The notes under the pieces are model-generated. The model saw nothing but the letters and a program-made list of their open reading frames with translations, searched no databases and was not told the origin of the DNA. A stretch of DNA of 64,000 nt, taken from assembly GCF_008011855.1 (NCBI RefSeq), contig NZ_VOUX01000002.1:186001-250000 (forward strand). The letters run 5' to 3'. The stretch's first letter is position 1. Each line of letters opens with the position of its first letter. Shown here piece by piece: positions 16,963-25,555 of the stretch. The translations under genes were made by a program, and so were the position numbers. This DNA comes from Serratia bockelmannii. Lineage in GTDB: Bacteria; Pseudomonadota; Gammaproteobacteria; Enterobacterales; Enterobacteriaceae.

Positions 16963-17964
16963 ATGTCGATAAAAGCCATTGCCGTAGACCCGCAGAACCC
17001 CGCCGGTTTCATCGAAATCTCACCGGAGATGCCGGTACCCGGTCAGTACGATCTGTTGGTGGAAGTGAAAGCGGCGTCGGTCAATCCGGTGGACACCAAA
17101 GTGCACGCCGGTCTGCAGAAAAGCGGCCTGCAGCAGCCACGCGTCCTTGGCTGGGACGCCAGCGGCATCGTGGTGGGCGTGGGCAGCAGCGTCAGCGGCT
17201 TCAAGCCCGGCGATGAAGTGTGGTACGCCGGCGACATCACCCGGCCCGGCAGCAACAGCAGCCACCAGCTGATCGACTCACGCATCGCCGCGCACAAACC
17301 GCGCAGCCTGAACTGGGCCGAGTCCGCCGCCATGCCGCTCACCGCCCTCACCGCCTGGGAAGCGCTGTTCGAACACCTGAACATTCAGGACGCGCCGGAG
17401 CACAAGACGCTGCTGATCATCGGCGGCGCCGGCGGTGTCGGCTCGCTGGCCATTCCGCTGGCCGCATTGCGCAGCAAGGTGAAAGTAATCGCTACCGCAT
17501 CAAGACCGGAATCCGCCGCCTGGTGCCGTGAGCGCGGCGCCGATCTGGTGGTGGATTACCGCGATCTGAAGGACAACCTGGCGCAGCAGGGCATCGAGCA
17601 GGTGGATTACATCCTGTGTCTGAACGACACCGACGGCCACTGGCCGGCGATGGCCGAGCTTGTCGCGCCGCTCGGCCATATCTGCACCATCGTCGAGAAC
17701 GCGCAGCCGTTGGATCAAAACGCGCTGAAGCTGAAAAGCGCCGCGCTGCACTGGGAGTTCATGTTCACCCGCAGCATGTTCACCACCCCGGACATCGCGC
17801 AACAGGGCAAGATCCTGCAGCAAGTGGCGCAGCTGCTGGACGAGGGCAAGCTGAGCACCACGCTGAGCGAAACCCTGCACGGGCTGTCGGTAGACACGCT
17901 GACCGCCGCACATCAACAGCTACTCGGCGGCCACATGCAAGGCAAGCTGGTTATCGCTTACTAA
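16963..17964 (+). CDS. Zinc-type alcohol dehydrogenase-like MDR protein
   Basis: A 333-residue quinone-oxidoreductase-like protein of the zinc-binding alcohol dehydrogenase superfamily (COG0604). The GroES-like part contains ASVNPVDTKVH, LGWDASGIVVGVGS and GDEVWYAGDI. The nucleotide site is IIGGAGGVGSLAIPLA. Despite the family name, zinc ligands are not evident. The ATG at 16963 follows AAAGGAG. It is divergent from the LysR gene, a common arrangement in enterobacteria. The physiological substrate is unknown. Confidence 0.87.
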   Translation: MSIKAIAVDPQNPAGFIEISPEMPVPGQYDLLVEVKAASVNPVDTKVHAGLQKSGLQQPRVLGWDASGIVVGVGSSVSGFKPGDEVWYAGDITRPGSNSSHQLIDSRIAAHKPRSLNWAESAAMPLTALTAWEALFEHLNIQDAPEHKTLLIIGGAGGVGSLAIPLAALRSKVKVIATASRPESAAWCRERGADLVVDYRDLKDNLAQQGIEQVDYILCLNDTDGHWPAMAELVAPLGHICTIVENAQPLDQNALKLKSAALHWEFMFTRSMFTTPDIAQQGKILQQVAQLLDEGKLSTTLSETLHGLSVDTLTAAHQQLLGGHMQGKLVIAY

Positions 17965-17995
17965 GTTCGCATCGCGGCGGCGTTCTGCGCCGCCG

Positions 17996-19429
17996 TTATT
18001 GCGGACGAACGAAACCTACGCACAGCGTTTGCTCATCGGCCTGCGGATCGGCGCGGAAGGTCAGCGTCTGCTGCCAGTCGAGGCGCAGTTTCGGCCAGTG
18101 GGCCAGCTCCCCGCCGAAATCGCTATGCGCGCAGTCTTCACCCAACCGCCCGAACAGGGCGACGCCGTGCTGCGCAATCTGCGGATAGCTGATGTTGACG
18201 TTGTAGATATTCGGCCGCGTATGATTGGACCAGCGCGTAATGGTCTGCGGCCGGGAACCGGCGTACACCGTCATCCACTGCGACAGGTATTCGCCGCCGA
18301 CGTAGCGTAGGTCGACGCCATACCGCTCCTGCCACAGCCGCTCCACCCCGGCGCTGAACGCCTTGATACCCACCATCTTCTGGCCGGCGTTGCGCACGTT
18401 GCCCAGCATCACCGCGGCATACCCCAGATAGACCGCCAGCGCTGCGCACATCAGCCCGAGGGTCGCCGCGCGCAGCGAACGCACCGGCGGCTGACGCACG
18501 CAACCGACCAGCAGCGCGGGCGCCAGCATGAAGAACGGCTGCAGCCATTCGGTCAGCCGGCCGCCGACGTTGAAAGAGAACCAGAAGGTAATGATGCCGA
18601 GCGGCAACAGGTAGACCCACAGCAACACCCGCATCGGCAAGGCTGATGGCCAGGCCAGCACCGCTCCGCTGCGCCGCAGGATCCCCCACAGCACCAGCGA
18701 CGGATAAAACACCAGCAGCAGCGACTGCAGCATGTCGAGATTGAGCTGCATCTTGATCTGCGAATCCACCCACTTAAAGGCGGCAAAGTCGTGGTTCCAC
18801 AACCAGAACACGTTCGGCAGCACCAGCGCTAACCAGATCGCCACCGCTAGATAGAACTGCGGCTGGCGGTAGCAGCGGCGGATCTGCGGTACGAACAGCG
18901 TCGACAGCGCCGCGAAATAGACGAAGGCGAAGGTCGAGTACTTCGCCATCATCGCCAGCCCGGCGGCCAATGCGAAGGCCGGCCACCAGTTGGCCGAACG
19001 CGAGATCGCCAGGTGGAAGAACAGCGCCATCCACGGCCACAGCATCACCAACAGGTAGTTGTCGTTGTAGGGAATGATGTCGAAATTGATGATGCCGGAC
19101 AGGTTGAGCGTCAGCAGCGCCATCCAGGCCAGCGAGGTGCTGCCGCTCAGGCGGCGCGCCAATAGCCAGACGCCCAACATGCCGATGGCGATGGCGATGA
19201 AGTGGCCGCCGTACCAGTAAACGTTCAGCGGCAGCCACGAGAGCCCGATCGCCGGCTGCATCGCCGCACCGACCAACCAAGGATTTTTCGGTGAGCCCCA
19301 CTCGCCGTTGAGGCCCCAGTTGAGCGCCTCAACGGCGTCGTAAGGCAGGGTAGGATCGAGATGAACGGTCAGCAGCGTCCAGGCTGCGGCATAGCAGACC
19401 AACCAGAGAGCGAGTAAGCGATAAGACAT
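17996..19429 (-). CDS. PMT/ArnT-like glycosyltransferase family 39 membrane protein
   Basis: A 477-residue polytopic inner-membrane protein with about ten or more hydrophobic segments. It has the GT39/PMT_2 acidic loop LDPTLPYDAVEALNW near residues 25-40. The C-terminal 130 residues are a soluble, probably periplasmic domain (AGQKMVGIKAFSAGVERLWQ; TVYAGSRPQTITRW). Enzymes of this fold move sugars from undecaprenyl-phosphate donors to lipid A or other envelope acceptors. No arn genes are adjacent, so the substrate is unknown. A GC-rich hairpin (around 17975-17996) separates it from the convergent dehydrogenase gene. Confidence 0.83.
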   Translation of the reverse strand: MSYRLLALWLVCYAAAWTLLTVHLDPTLPYDAVEALNWGLNGEWGSPKNPWLVGAAMQPAIGLSWLPLNVYWYGGHFIAIAIGMLGVWLLARRLSGSTSLAWMALLTLNLSGIINFDIIPYNDNYLLVMLWPWMALFFHLAISRSANWWPAFALAAGLAMMAKYSTFAFVYFAALSTLFVPQIRRCYRQPQFYLAVAIWLALVLPNVFWLWNHDFAAFKWVDSQIKMQLNLDMLQSLLLVFYPSLVLWGILRRSGAVLAWPSALPMRVLLWVYLLPLGIITFWFSFNVGGRLTEWLQPFFMLAPALLVGCVRQPPVRSLRAATLGLMCAALAVYLGYAAVMLGNVRNAGQKMVGIKAFSAGVERLWQERYGVDLRYVGGEYLSQWMTVYAGSRPQTITRWSNHTRPNIYNVNISYPQIAQHGVALFGRLGEDCAHSDFGGELAHWPKLRLDWQQTLTFRADPQADEQTLCVGFVRPQ

Positions 19430-19563
19430 GACTTCTTCTGAGCGTTATTGTAAAGAAAATCTTAACTTAGTCGCTGTCGAATGAACCATGTTTAAACAAG
19501 CCGTTAAATGTGCGCCCGGGCGGCCGTTTCTGCCGCCGCGATCGCACATTACGCTAATTTCCC

Positions 19564-20838
19564 TCAGCCTGCGGCGTGGCGATGGGCGGGCGCATTCGCC
19601 AGCCGGCCGGCGTCCGCCGCCAGCAGTTGTTGCACCAGCTCGACGCAGCGCAGGAAGCGCTCTTCGTAATCGCTGGACTCAACGTGCACGTACTCGATGT
19701 TGTTGGCGCGCAGCATCTCCTCCAGCAGGCGCTGGAACGCCAGGCGATCGGCGCTGCTGCCGAGGCTGCGCAGCCCGTCCGCCACCCACGGCGTGTTGTT
19801 TTCCAGCAGGATCACCAGATCGAAACGGTATTCGTCGATCAGCGCCTGCACGAAGGGGTGTTCACGCCCTTCGTACTTTTTGCAAAACGCCTGCGTAGTC
19901 ACGAAATCGGTATCGATAAACGCCACCTTGTTGGCATATTTGACTGCGAAGTCCACGTATTGCGCCTGCCCGAGGGCAATTTTGTCGTAGTCGGAGTACT
20001 GCAGCGCCATCTCGTCGCCGCCCAGGTGCGAAAATACGTAATCGCGGCCATATTCCCAGGCGCTGGTGGTGTTGAAGATGTTGGCCAGCTTGTTGACCAG
20101 CGTCGACTTGCCGCTCGACTCACCGCCGAGGATCGCCACGGTGCGCACAAAGAACGGCTTCACCTCGGTCGGGATGTAATCCCAATAGCGGAACGGATCC
20201 TGACGGATCTGATTGCCGCTGATGTTCATGAACGACCGTTCGGGATCGACCAAAATGGTTTCGATGCCCAGATGCTCGCGGTAGCGCGGCGCATCCTGCG
20301 CTTCGCTGGAATAGATAAAGCTCGGCACGATGCCCTTCTGTTCCATAAAGGCCTTCATGCCGTCGCTCCACACGTTCCAGCCGTGCGGATAGGGTTCGAT
20401 ACCCTGCTCGTCGAACGAGTGGATATGGATGTTTTTCTGGTACTTGAAGGTCTGCAGCAGCCAGCGCAGGCGATCGCTGACCGTCGGCTGTTGCGACATC
20501 GAACTGTTCTCGAACAGCTCGCGGTCGCGCGGTTCGTCGTGGCACAAAATAACGTGCAACTCGTCCACCTGGCTGCAGGCGCGCTGGATCAGATAGATGT
20601 GGCCGGTGTGCAGCGGGTAAAATTTACCAAACACTACGCCGACTTTAACCTCTTTGCGCGGGAACTCCAGCCCGAGAAAACGGTGCAGCGCCTCGAGCTT
20701 TTGCGCGCTCGGGCTTTTGATTTTGTCGTTCAACAGCTGGCTCAGATAGCCCTTGGTCATGCCGCTGGCATCCGCCACCTGCTGCAGAGTACAACCCTTT
20801 TGCTTGATGGACGTCTTCAGGTAATCAAATTGCGGCAT
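19564..20838 (-). CDS. nadR: Trifunctional NAD biosynthesis protein/regulator NadR
   Basis: A 424-residue protein. Residues 1-60 are an XRE-type helix-turn-helix (LQQVADASGMTKGYLSQLLNDK) that represses NAD genes. Residues 60-230 are NMN adenylyltransferase (VVFGKFYPLHTGHIYLIQRA). The remainder is ribosylnicotinamide kinase with Walker A GGESSGKST. The ATG at 20838 has GGAGG at optimal spacing; a GTG two codons upstream is less likely. Relative to E. coli (410) it has a short divergent C-terminal tail. It lies downstream of radA and serB, as in E. coli. Confidence 0.96.
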   Translation of the reverse strand: MPQFDYLKTSIKQKGCTLQQVADASGMTKGYLSQLLNDKIKSPSAQKLEALHRFLGLEFPRKEVKVGVVFGKFYPLHTGHIYLIQRACSQVDELHVILCHDEPRDRELFENSSMSQQPTVSDRLRWLLQTFKYQKNIHIHSFDEQGIEPYPHGWNVWSDGMKAFMEQKGIVPSFIYSSEAQDAPRYREHLGIETILVDPERSFMNISGNQIRQDPFRYWDYIPTEVKPFFVRTVAILGGESSGKSTLVNKLANIFNTTSAWEYGRDYVFSHLGGDEMALQYSDYDKIALGQAQYVDFAVKYANKVAFIDTDFVTTQAFCKKYEGREHPFVQALIDEYRFDLVILLENNTPWVADGLRSLGSSADRLAFQRLLEEMLRANNIEYVHVESSDYEERFLRCVELVQQLLAADAGRLANAPAHRHAAG

Positions 20839-20853
20839 GGCCACCTCCGTTTA

Positions 20854-20876
20854 ATATGCTAAACAAAATAGCATAT
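20854..20876 (-). promoter_or_regulatory. 8-bp perfect inverted repeat in front of nadR
   Basis: ATATGCTA (20854-20861) and TAGCATAT (20869-20876) flank a 7-nt AT-rich spacer in the radA-nadR gap, 16 bp upstream of the nadR start. It could be an operator or a hairpin near the ribosome binding site. It contains only a TGTTTA half of the known NadR box (TGTTTA-N6-TAAACA). Confidence 0.5.
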
Positions 20877-20896
20877 CTTGCTCGCCGTCAGCGACA

Positions 20897-22282
20897 TTAA
20901 TAAAACTCTTCCAGCACGTCCAGCGCGTCCGCCAGCTTCTTGACCCCGAACACCTGCATGTTGGCCGGCGGCTTCTTCGGCATATTGCCGTGCGGCACGA
21001 TGGCGCGCTTGAAGCCGTGCTTGGCCGCTTCGGAGATGCGCTCCTGGCCGCTCGGCACCGGGCGGATCTCCCCCGCCAGCCCCACTTCGCCGAACACCAC
21101 CAGATCGTTCGGCAGCGGCCGATCGCGCAGGCTCGAGACCAGCGACATCAGCAGCGCCAGATCGGCGCTGGTCTCGCTGACCTTCACCCCGCCGACCACG
21201 TTGACGAACACGTCCTGATCCGACATCTGCAGCCCGCCGTGCCGGTGCAGCACCGCCAGCAGGATCGCCAACCGGTTCTGCTCCAGGCCCACCGCCACGC
21301 GGCGCGGGTTGGACATCATCGAGTGATCCACCAGCGCCTGGATCTCCACCAGCAGCGGCCGGGTGCCTTCCCACACCACCATCACCGAGCTGCCGGAAGT
21401 GACTTCATCGCCGCGGCTAAGGAAGATCGCCGAAGGGTTGCTGACTTCGCGCAGCCCCTGTTCGGTCATGGCGAACACGCCCAGCTCGTTGACCGCGCCG
21501 AAGCGGTTCTTGTGGCTGCGCAGGGTACGGAAGCGGGAATCGGCGTCGCCGTCCAGCAGCACCGAACAGTCAATGCAGTGTTCCAGCACTTTTGGCCCGG
21601 CCAGCGAGCCATCTTTGGTGACGTGCCCGACCATCACGATCGCCACGCCGCGCGTCTTGGCGAAGCGCGTCAGATAGGCGGCGGTTTCCCGCACCTGCGC
21701 CACGCTGCCCGGCGAAGACTGAATGTCCGCCATGTGCATCACCTGAATCGAGTCGATCACCATCAGCTTCGGCTGCTCCTGCTCAGCGATCAGGCAGATC
21801 TGCTCGATGCTGGTTTCCGACAGCATGTTCAGGCCGCCGGTCGGCAGCCCCAGACGGTGAGCACGCATCGCCACCTGCTGCAGCGATTCCTCGCCGGTGA
21901 CGTACAGGGTTTTCATCTGTTCGGACAGTTTGCACAACACCTGCAGCAACAGGGTACTTTTGCCGGCGCCGGGGTTGCCGCCGATCAGAATGGCGCTGCC
22001 GGGCACCACGCCGCCGCCCAGCACGCGGTCGAACTCGAGAAAGCCGGTGGTGAAGCGAGGCAGTGCCTCCAGGCTGATTTCCGACAGCTTCTGCACCTTG
22101 CTGACGCCGGCGTCGCCGGCATAGCCGCTGAGGCGATCGTTGCGCGCCGCTGCGGGCGACGCGGCCAAACGCACTTCCGTGATGGTGTTCCAGGCATGGC
22201 AGGCGCTGCACTGCCCCTGCCAACGCGGATAGTCCGCCCCGCACTCATTGCACACAAATGCCCGTTTTGCCGCTTTTGCCAC
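20897..22282 (-). CDS. radA: DNA repair protein RadA
   Basis: A 461-residue protein that promotes branch migration in recombinational repair. The N-terminal zinc finger is CNECGADYPRWQGQCSAC. The RecA-like ATPase has Walker A GGNPGAGKST and the RadA-specific KNRFG motif. The C-terminal Lon-protease-like domain (about 300-461) lacks proteolytic activity in the family. The start and length match E. coli RadA (460). It lies in the serB-radA-nadR run on the minus strand; 19 bp separate it from serB. Confidence 0.97.
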   Translation of the reverse strand: MAKAAKRAFVCNECGADYPRWQGQCSACHAWNTITEVRLAASPAAARNDRLSGYAGDAGVSKVQKLSEISLEALPRFTTGFLEFDRVLGGGVVPGSAILIGGNPGAGKSTLLLQVLCKLSEQMKTLYVTGEESLQQVAMRAHRLGLPTGGLNMLSETSIEQICLIAEQEQPKLMVIDSIQVMHMADIQSSPGSVAQVRETAAYLTRFAKTRGVAIVMVGHVTKDGSLAGPKVLEHCIDCSVLLDGDADSRFRTLRSHKNRFGAVNELGVFAMTEQGLREVSNPSAIFLSRGDEVTSGSSVMVVWEGTRPLLVEIQALVDHSMMSNPRRVAVGLEQNRLAILLAVLHRHGGLQMSDQDVFVNVVGGVKVSETSADLALLMSLVSSLRDRPLPNDLVVFGEVGLAGEIRPVPSGQERISEAAKHGFKRAIVPHGNMPKKPPANMQVFGVKKLADALDVLEEFY

Positions 22283-22301
22283 GTCTTACCTCAATCTTTC
22301 G

Positions 22302-23279
22302 TTATCGCACTTCGTGTTTCAGGCTGCCGGTGAGAATACACAGCACGCCCATCAGATCCGCATGCCGGATCGCCACCTGCGCTTTTTCATACACTTTCGG
22401 CTTGGCGTGGTAGGCGATGCCCAACCCCGCCGCCTGCATCATTTTCAAATCGTTGGCGCCGTCGCCGATGGCCACGGTTTGCGCCAGCGGGATCTCCAGC
22501 TTCTCCGCCAGCCGTAGCAGCGTATCGGCTTTGAACTGTGCGTCCACCACCGGCCCCAGCACTTCGCCGGTCAGCTTGCCGTCGCGGATCTCCAGCTCGT
22601 TGGCCGCCGCCGCCACCAGCCGCAGCCGGTTGCGCAGGTATTCGGCGTAGTAGGTGAAACCGCCGGAGGCGATCGCCACATGCCAGCCCATCGCCTGCAG
22701 CTTGCCCACCAGGCTGGTCAGCCCCGGCATCAACGGCAGTTCGTCGCGCACCTGCTTGAGGATATTGGCGTCAGCCCCTTTCAGCGTGCCGACGCGCTGG
22801 CGCAGGCTGGCGGTAAAATCCAGTTCGCCGCGCATCGCGCGTTCGGTGACTTCCGCCACCTGCTCGCCGACGCCCGCCAGCTTGGCGATCTCATCGATGC
22901 ACTCGATCTCGATCGCCGTCGAATCCATGTCCATCACCAGCAGCCCCGGCGTGCGCAGGTGCGGGATCTTGCCGAGCGGCGCCACGTCCAGCCCGCTCTC
23001 CGCCGCCAGCAGCTTGGCGCGCGGCGTCAACGTGCCAGCCAGGCGCACCACCTGATAGTCGTCCACGCCCCAGGCGGTGACGATCACCATCGCCGCGCCC
23101 AGCTTGCGTTGGAATTGCGTAATGCGCGCCTTGTCCAGCTTCCTGCCATATAACAGCCACCCGGTATTGCCCGCCCGGTAGTCCAGCGGCATCACTTCGT
23201 CGCCGCTGAGCGAAAGGGGAAGACCCGGCCATTGAGAGATCTCCGCCGGAAGATCGCAATAGGTCAGACTGTTTGACAT
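22302..23279 (-). CDS. serB: Phosphoserine phosphatase
   Basis: A 325-residue HAD-family phosphatase that releases serine from O-phosphoserine, the last step of serine synthesis. It has motif I DMDSTAIEIECIDE (nucleophile and acid Asp), Ser in VAIASGGFTYYAEY, Lys in DAQFKADTL, and GDGANDLKMM. The N-terminal 110 residues are the ACT-like regulatory part. Two adjacent ATG codons (23282, 23279) follow AGGAG; the second matches E. coli better. It is divergent from ytjB. Confidence 0.96.
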   Translation of the reverse strand: MSNSLTYCDLPAEISQWPGLPLSLSGDEVMPLDYRAGNTGWLLYGRKLDKARITQFQRKLGAAMVIVTAWGVDDYQVVRLAGTLTPRAKLLAAESGLDVAPLGKIPHLRTPGLLVMDMDSTAIEIECIDEIAKLAGVGEQVAEVTERAMRGELDFTASLRQRVGTLKGADANILKQVRDELPLMPGLTSLVGKLQAMGWHVAIASGGFTYYAEYLRNRLRLVAAAANELEIRDGKLTGEVLGPVVDAQFKADTLLRLAEKLEIPLAQTVAIGDGANDLKMMQAAGLGIAYHAKPKVYEKAQVAIRHADLMGVLCILTGSLKHEVR

Positions 23280-23389
23280 CATTGACTCCTGAATGGACAA
23301 AAACGCTGCATGATAAAACGACGCATCAAGCTATCCTATCGCCAGCGGTTCTGGCAACATAAAGTGTCCCCGATGCCCAAGGAACCTGC

Positions 23390-24073
23390 ATGGCTCGCGC
23401 TAAACTGAAATTTCGCCTGCACCGCACCGCTATTATCCTGATTTGCCTGGCTTTGCTGGTGCTGCTGATGCAGGGCGCCTCTTATTTTAGCCTGAGTCAC
23501 CAAATGGCGCGATCCGAGCAGGTGGAAGAGCTGGCGCAGACGCTGACCAAACAGGTCGCCTACAGCCTGGCGCCGCTGCTGGACGACGACGGCAACACCC
23601 CGCGCATCGACGCCATCCTCAAGCAGCTCACCGATCACAGCCGCATTCTCGACGTCAGCGTGTATCAACAGGATGGCACGCTGGTCTCCCACGCCGGGGA
23701 ACAGATAAGTATACGCGATCGCCTGTCGCTCGACGGCAAGCGCGCCGGCAGCTATTTCAACCACCAGTTGGTCGAATCCATTCAGGGCAAAGACGGCCCG
23801 ATCGGCTTTATCCGCATCACCCTCGACACCCACGTGCTGGCGACCGAATCCAAGCAGGTGGACAACACCACCAACCTGCTGCGCCTGATGATCCTGCTGG
23901 CGCTGGCGATCGGCATCATTCTGGCGCGCACCCTGCTGCAACACCGCCGCAGCCGCTGGCAGCAGTCGCCGTACCTGTTGACCGCCAACACGCCGTTGGC
24001 AGAAGGCAATACGGTGGAAGACGACGAAGAGGATGCGCCGGAGACAAAGCAGGAAGCGCCGAAGAAGGAATAA
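23390..24073 (+). CDS. ytjB: Membrane protein YtjB/Smp
   Basis: A 227-residue Smp-family inner-membrane protein. The N-terminal transmembrane helix (AIILICLALLVLLMQGASYF) is followed by a periplasmic sensor-like domain (about 35-165) and a second helix (LLRLMILLALAIGIILA). A charged, Glu-rich cytoplasmic tail (EDDEEDAPETKQEAPKKE) is somewhat longer than in E. coli (214 residues). The function is unknown; some homologues are named AhpA. It is divergent from serB as in E. coli and ends 1 bp before the convergent yjjJ. Confidence 0.9.
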   Translation: MARAKLKFRLHRTAIILICLALLVLLMQGASYFSLSHQMARSEQVEELAQTLTKQVAYSLAPLLDDDGNTPRIDAILKQLTDHSRILDVSVYQQDGTLVSHAGEQISIRDRLSLDGKRAGSYFNHQLVESIQGKDGPIGFIRITLDTHVLATESKQVDNTTNLLRLMILLALAIGIILARTLLQHRRSRWQQSPYLLTANTPLAEGNTVEDDEEDAPETKQEAPKKE

Positions 24074-24074
24074 C

Positions 24075-25418
24075 TCAGGCCAGGCGTTGAATGCGCTGGT
24101 GCAGCTTCTGCAGTTGCACCAACATTTGCTCGGCAATCGCCCGGAACGCCTCGCTGATGTCGTCATGTTGCGCCGTTTGCCGCCAGAACTCGAGAGCCAA
24201 TCGCTCCGCTTGCCGCCAGACGGCGCCGCTCACCTCGTTGCTCAAACGGATCTCCACCGCGTCGTGGCGCAGATTACCGCTGCTTGCCGGGGCAAAAGCC
24301 ATCGGCAACATATCATACAAAGGCGCCAACATGACCGGCCGCTGGGTTATCCGCAAGAACGACAGGTTGCCTTGGTGCATATCGCTATTGGCGATCAACC
24401 GGCCAAAGGCCCAATACAGGGCAATCCGTTGGTAGGCAGAGTGATTGATCACCCCTTGCTGTAATAGCCTCTCGGCGGCCACGACCCAGTTGGCATGGCC
24501 GCTGCCGCTGAACTCGGCATCCAACGCCTCCAGCGACACCATCGCTACCCGCCCTTCTTCAGCGATGCGATCAAAGCGCTCAATCTCTAAAAAGCATTGC
24601 CGGTCGGCACCGAACAGGATTTGCGCCGATGCGGCAGGCAATCCCGCAGCGGCGACCGTCTGCAACGCCAGCGACTCGGCGATCAGCAAATCGCTCCAGC
24701 GCTGTGCAATGACATGCGTCGGCGCCAGGCTGAACTTCACCAAAACATGCGCGCGGCGCCCAGACGCCAGCTCAGCATAGGCGGCAAATTTGGGCTGCTC
24801 GCCACCGGCGGAAGAGCCCACCAGTTCCCCGGCCAGCGCCTGGACAGACAATGCGGCGTAACGCTCGGCTTTATCTTCCACCGTGATGGCGAGGGCAGTA
24901 TCCCGCATTAACCAGCGCTGATAGCTATCGGCACCAGGCAGCAGATCGCCGGTCATGTCTTCGCCATAACGGCAGAGCGCCAACAAGCGTTGGCCTTCAT
25001 CCCATCGCCGCACATCCTCCGGCAAATTCAACTCGCGCGCCGCTGCTTTTCCCCAGGCTCGCCCGAGAAAGCCAATCGGCCGCAGGTCGTTCAAATACCA
25101 TGGCATACCATCATAGAGCTGCCACTCTCCGCTGCGCTCATCGCACACCGCACAGTTATCGGCAGGATACAGCGGGCAAAGCGTGGCAAACAGGTGCGCC
25201 TTACCCCGTTCATCAACCCGATACATCGGAAACTGCCTCTCACCGCCGATCCCGCGCCGCAATACATAGCGCGTCGCCTTACCTTTACCAAGGATCAATA
25301 CCGCGCCCGCCAGTTCGCGGATACGGCGCGATAGCGTCGGCTGGCTGATGCCTAACGCTTCTGTCAGTTGACGAGCCGTAGCCGGCCCATGGCGCAAAAC
25401 TTGTTCAACGGTGATCAT
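24075..25418 (-). CDS. yjjJ: HipA-like kinase with N-terminal winged helix (YjjJ)
   Basis: A 447-residue single-gene HipA homologue. Residues 1-60 are a MarR/ArsR-like winged helix (ATARQLTEALGISQPTLSRRIREL), so it may carry its own DNA-binding part instead of a separate HipB. The HipA-C kinase fold follows: SSAGGEQPKF as the phosphate loop, FLEIERFDR, the catalytic loop ANSDMHQGNLSF and the metal-binding APLYDMLPM. E. coli YjjJ is toxic on overproduction. It is adjacent to deoD in the same order as E. coli. No antitoxin gene precedes it. Confidence 0.9.
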   Translation of the reverse strand: MITVEQVLRHGPATARQLTEALGISQPTLSRRIRELAGAVLILGKGKATRYVLRRGIGGERQFPMYRVDERGKAHLFATLCPLYPADNCAVCDERSGEWQLYDGMPWYLNDLRPIGFLGRAWGKAAARELNLPEDVRRWDEGQRLLALCRYGEDMTGDLLPGADSYQRWLMRDTALAITVEDKAERYAALSVQALAGELVGSSAGGEQPKFAAYAELASGRRAHVLVKFSLAPTHVIAQRWSDLLIAESLALQTVAAAGLPAASAQILFGADRQCFLEIERFDRIAEEGRVAMVSLEALDAEFSGSGHANWVVAAERLLQQGVINHSAYQRIALYWAFGRLIANSDMHQGNLSFLRITQRPVMLAPLYDMLPMAFAPASSGNLRHDAVEIRLSNEVSGAVWRQAERLALEFWRQTAQHDDISEAFRAIAEQMLVQLQKLHQRIQRLA

Positions 25419-25524
25419 CAGATGAATAGATTGGTGAATAGATTGATAGAGGAAGTAATAGCGTTAAACGGCAGAAAGGTAAAGCGTTAGCCAAAACTGG
25501 CCAAGCGGAATGAATAGATTGACG

Positions 25525-25549
25525 GGCGGGCGCCATGATGACGCCCGCC
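25525..25549 (-). terminator. Hairpin after deoD
   Basis: GGCGGGCG (25525-25532) and CGCCCGCC (25542-25549) form perfect 8-bp arms immediately downstream of the deoD stop. The minus-strand 3' flank is GTCAATC rather than a U run, so this is a weak terminator call for the deo operon. Confidence 0.5.
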
Positions 25550-25555
25550 GGGGTA

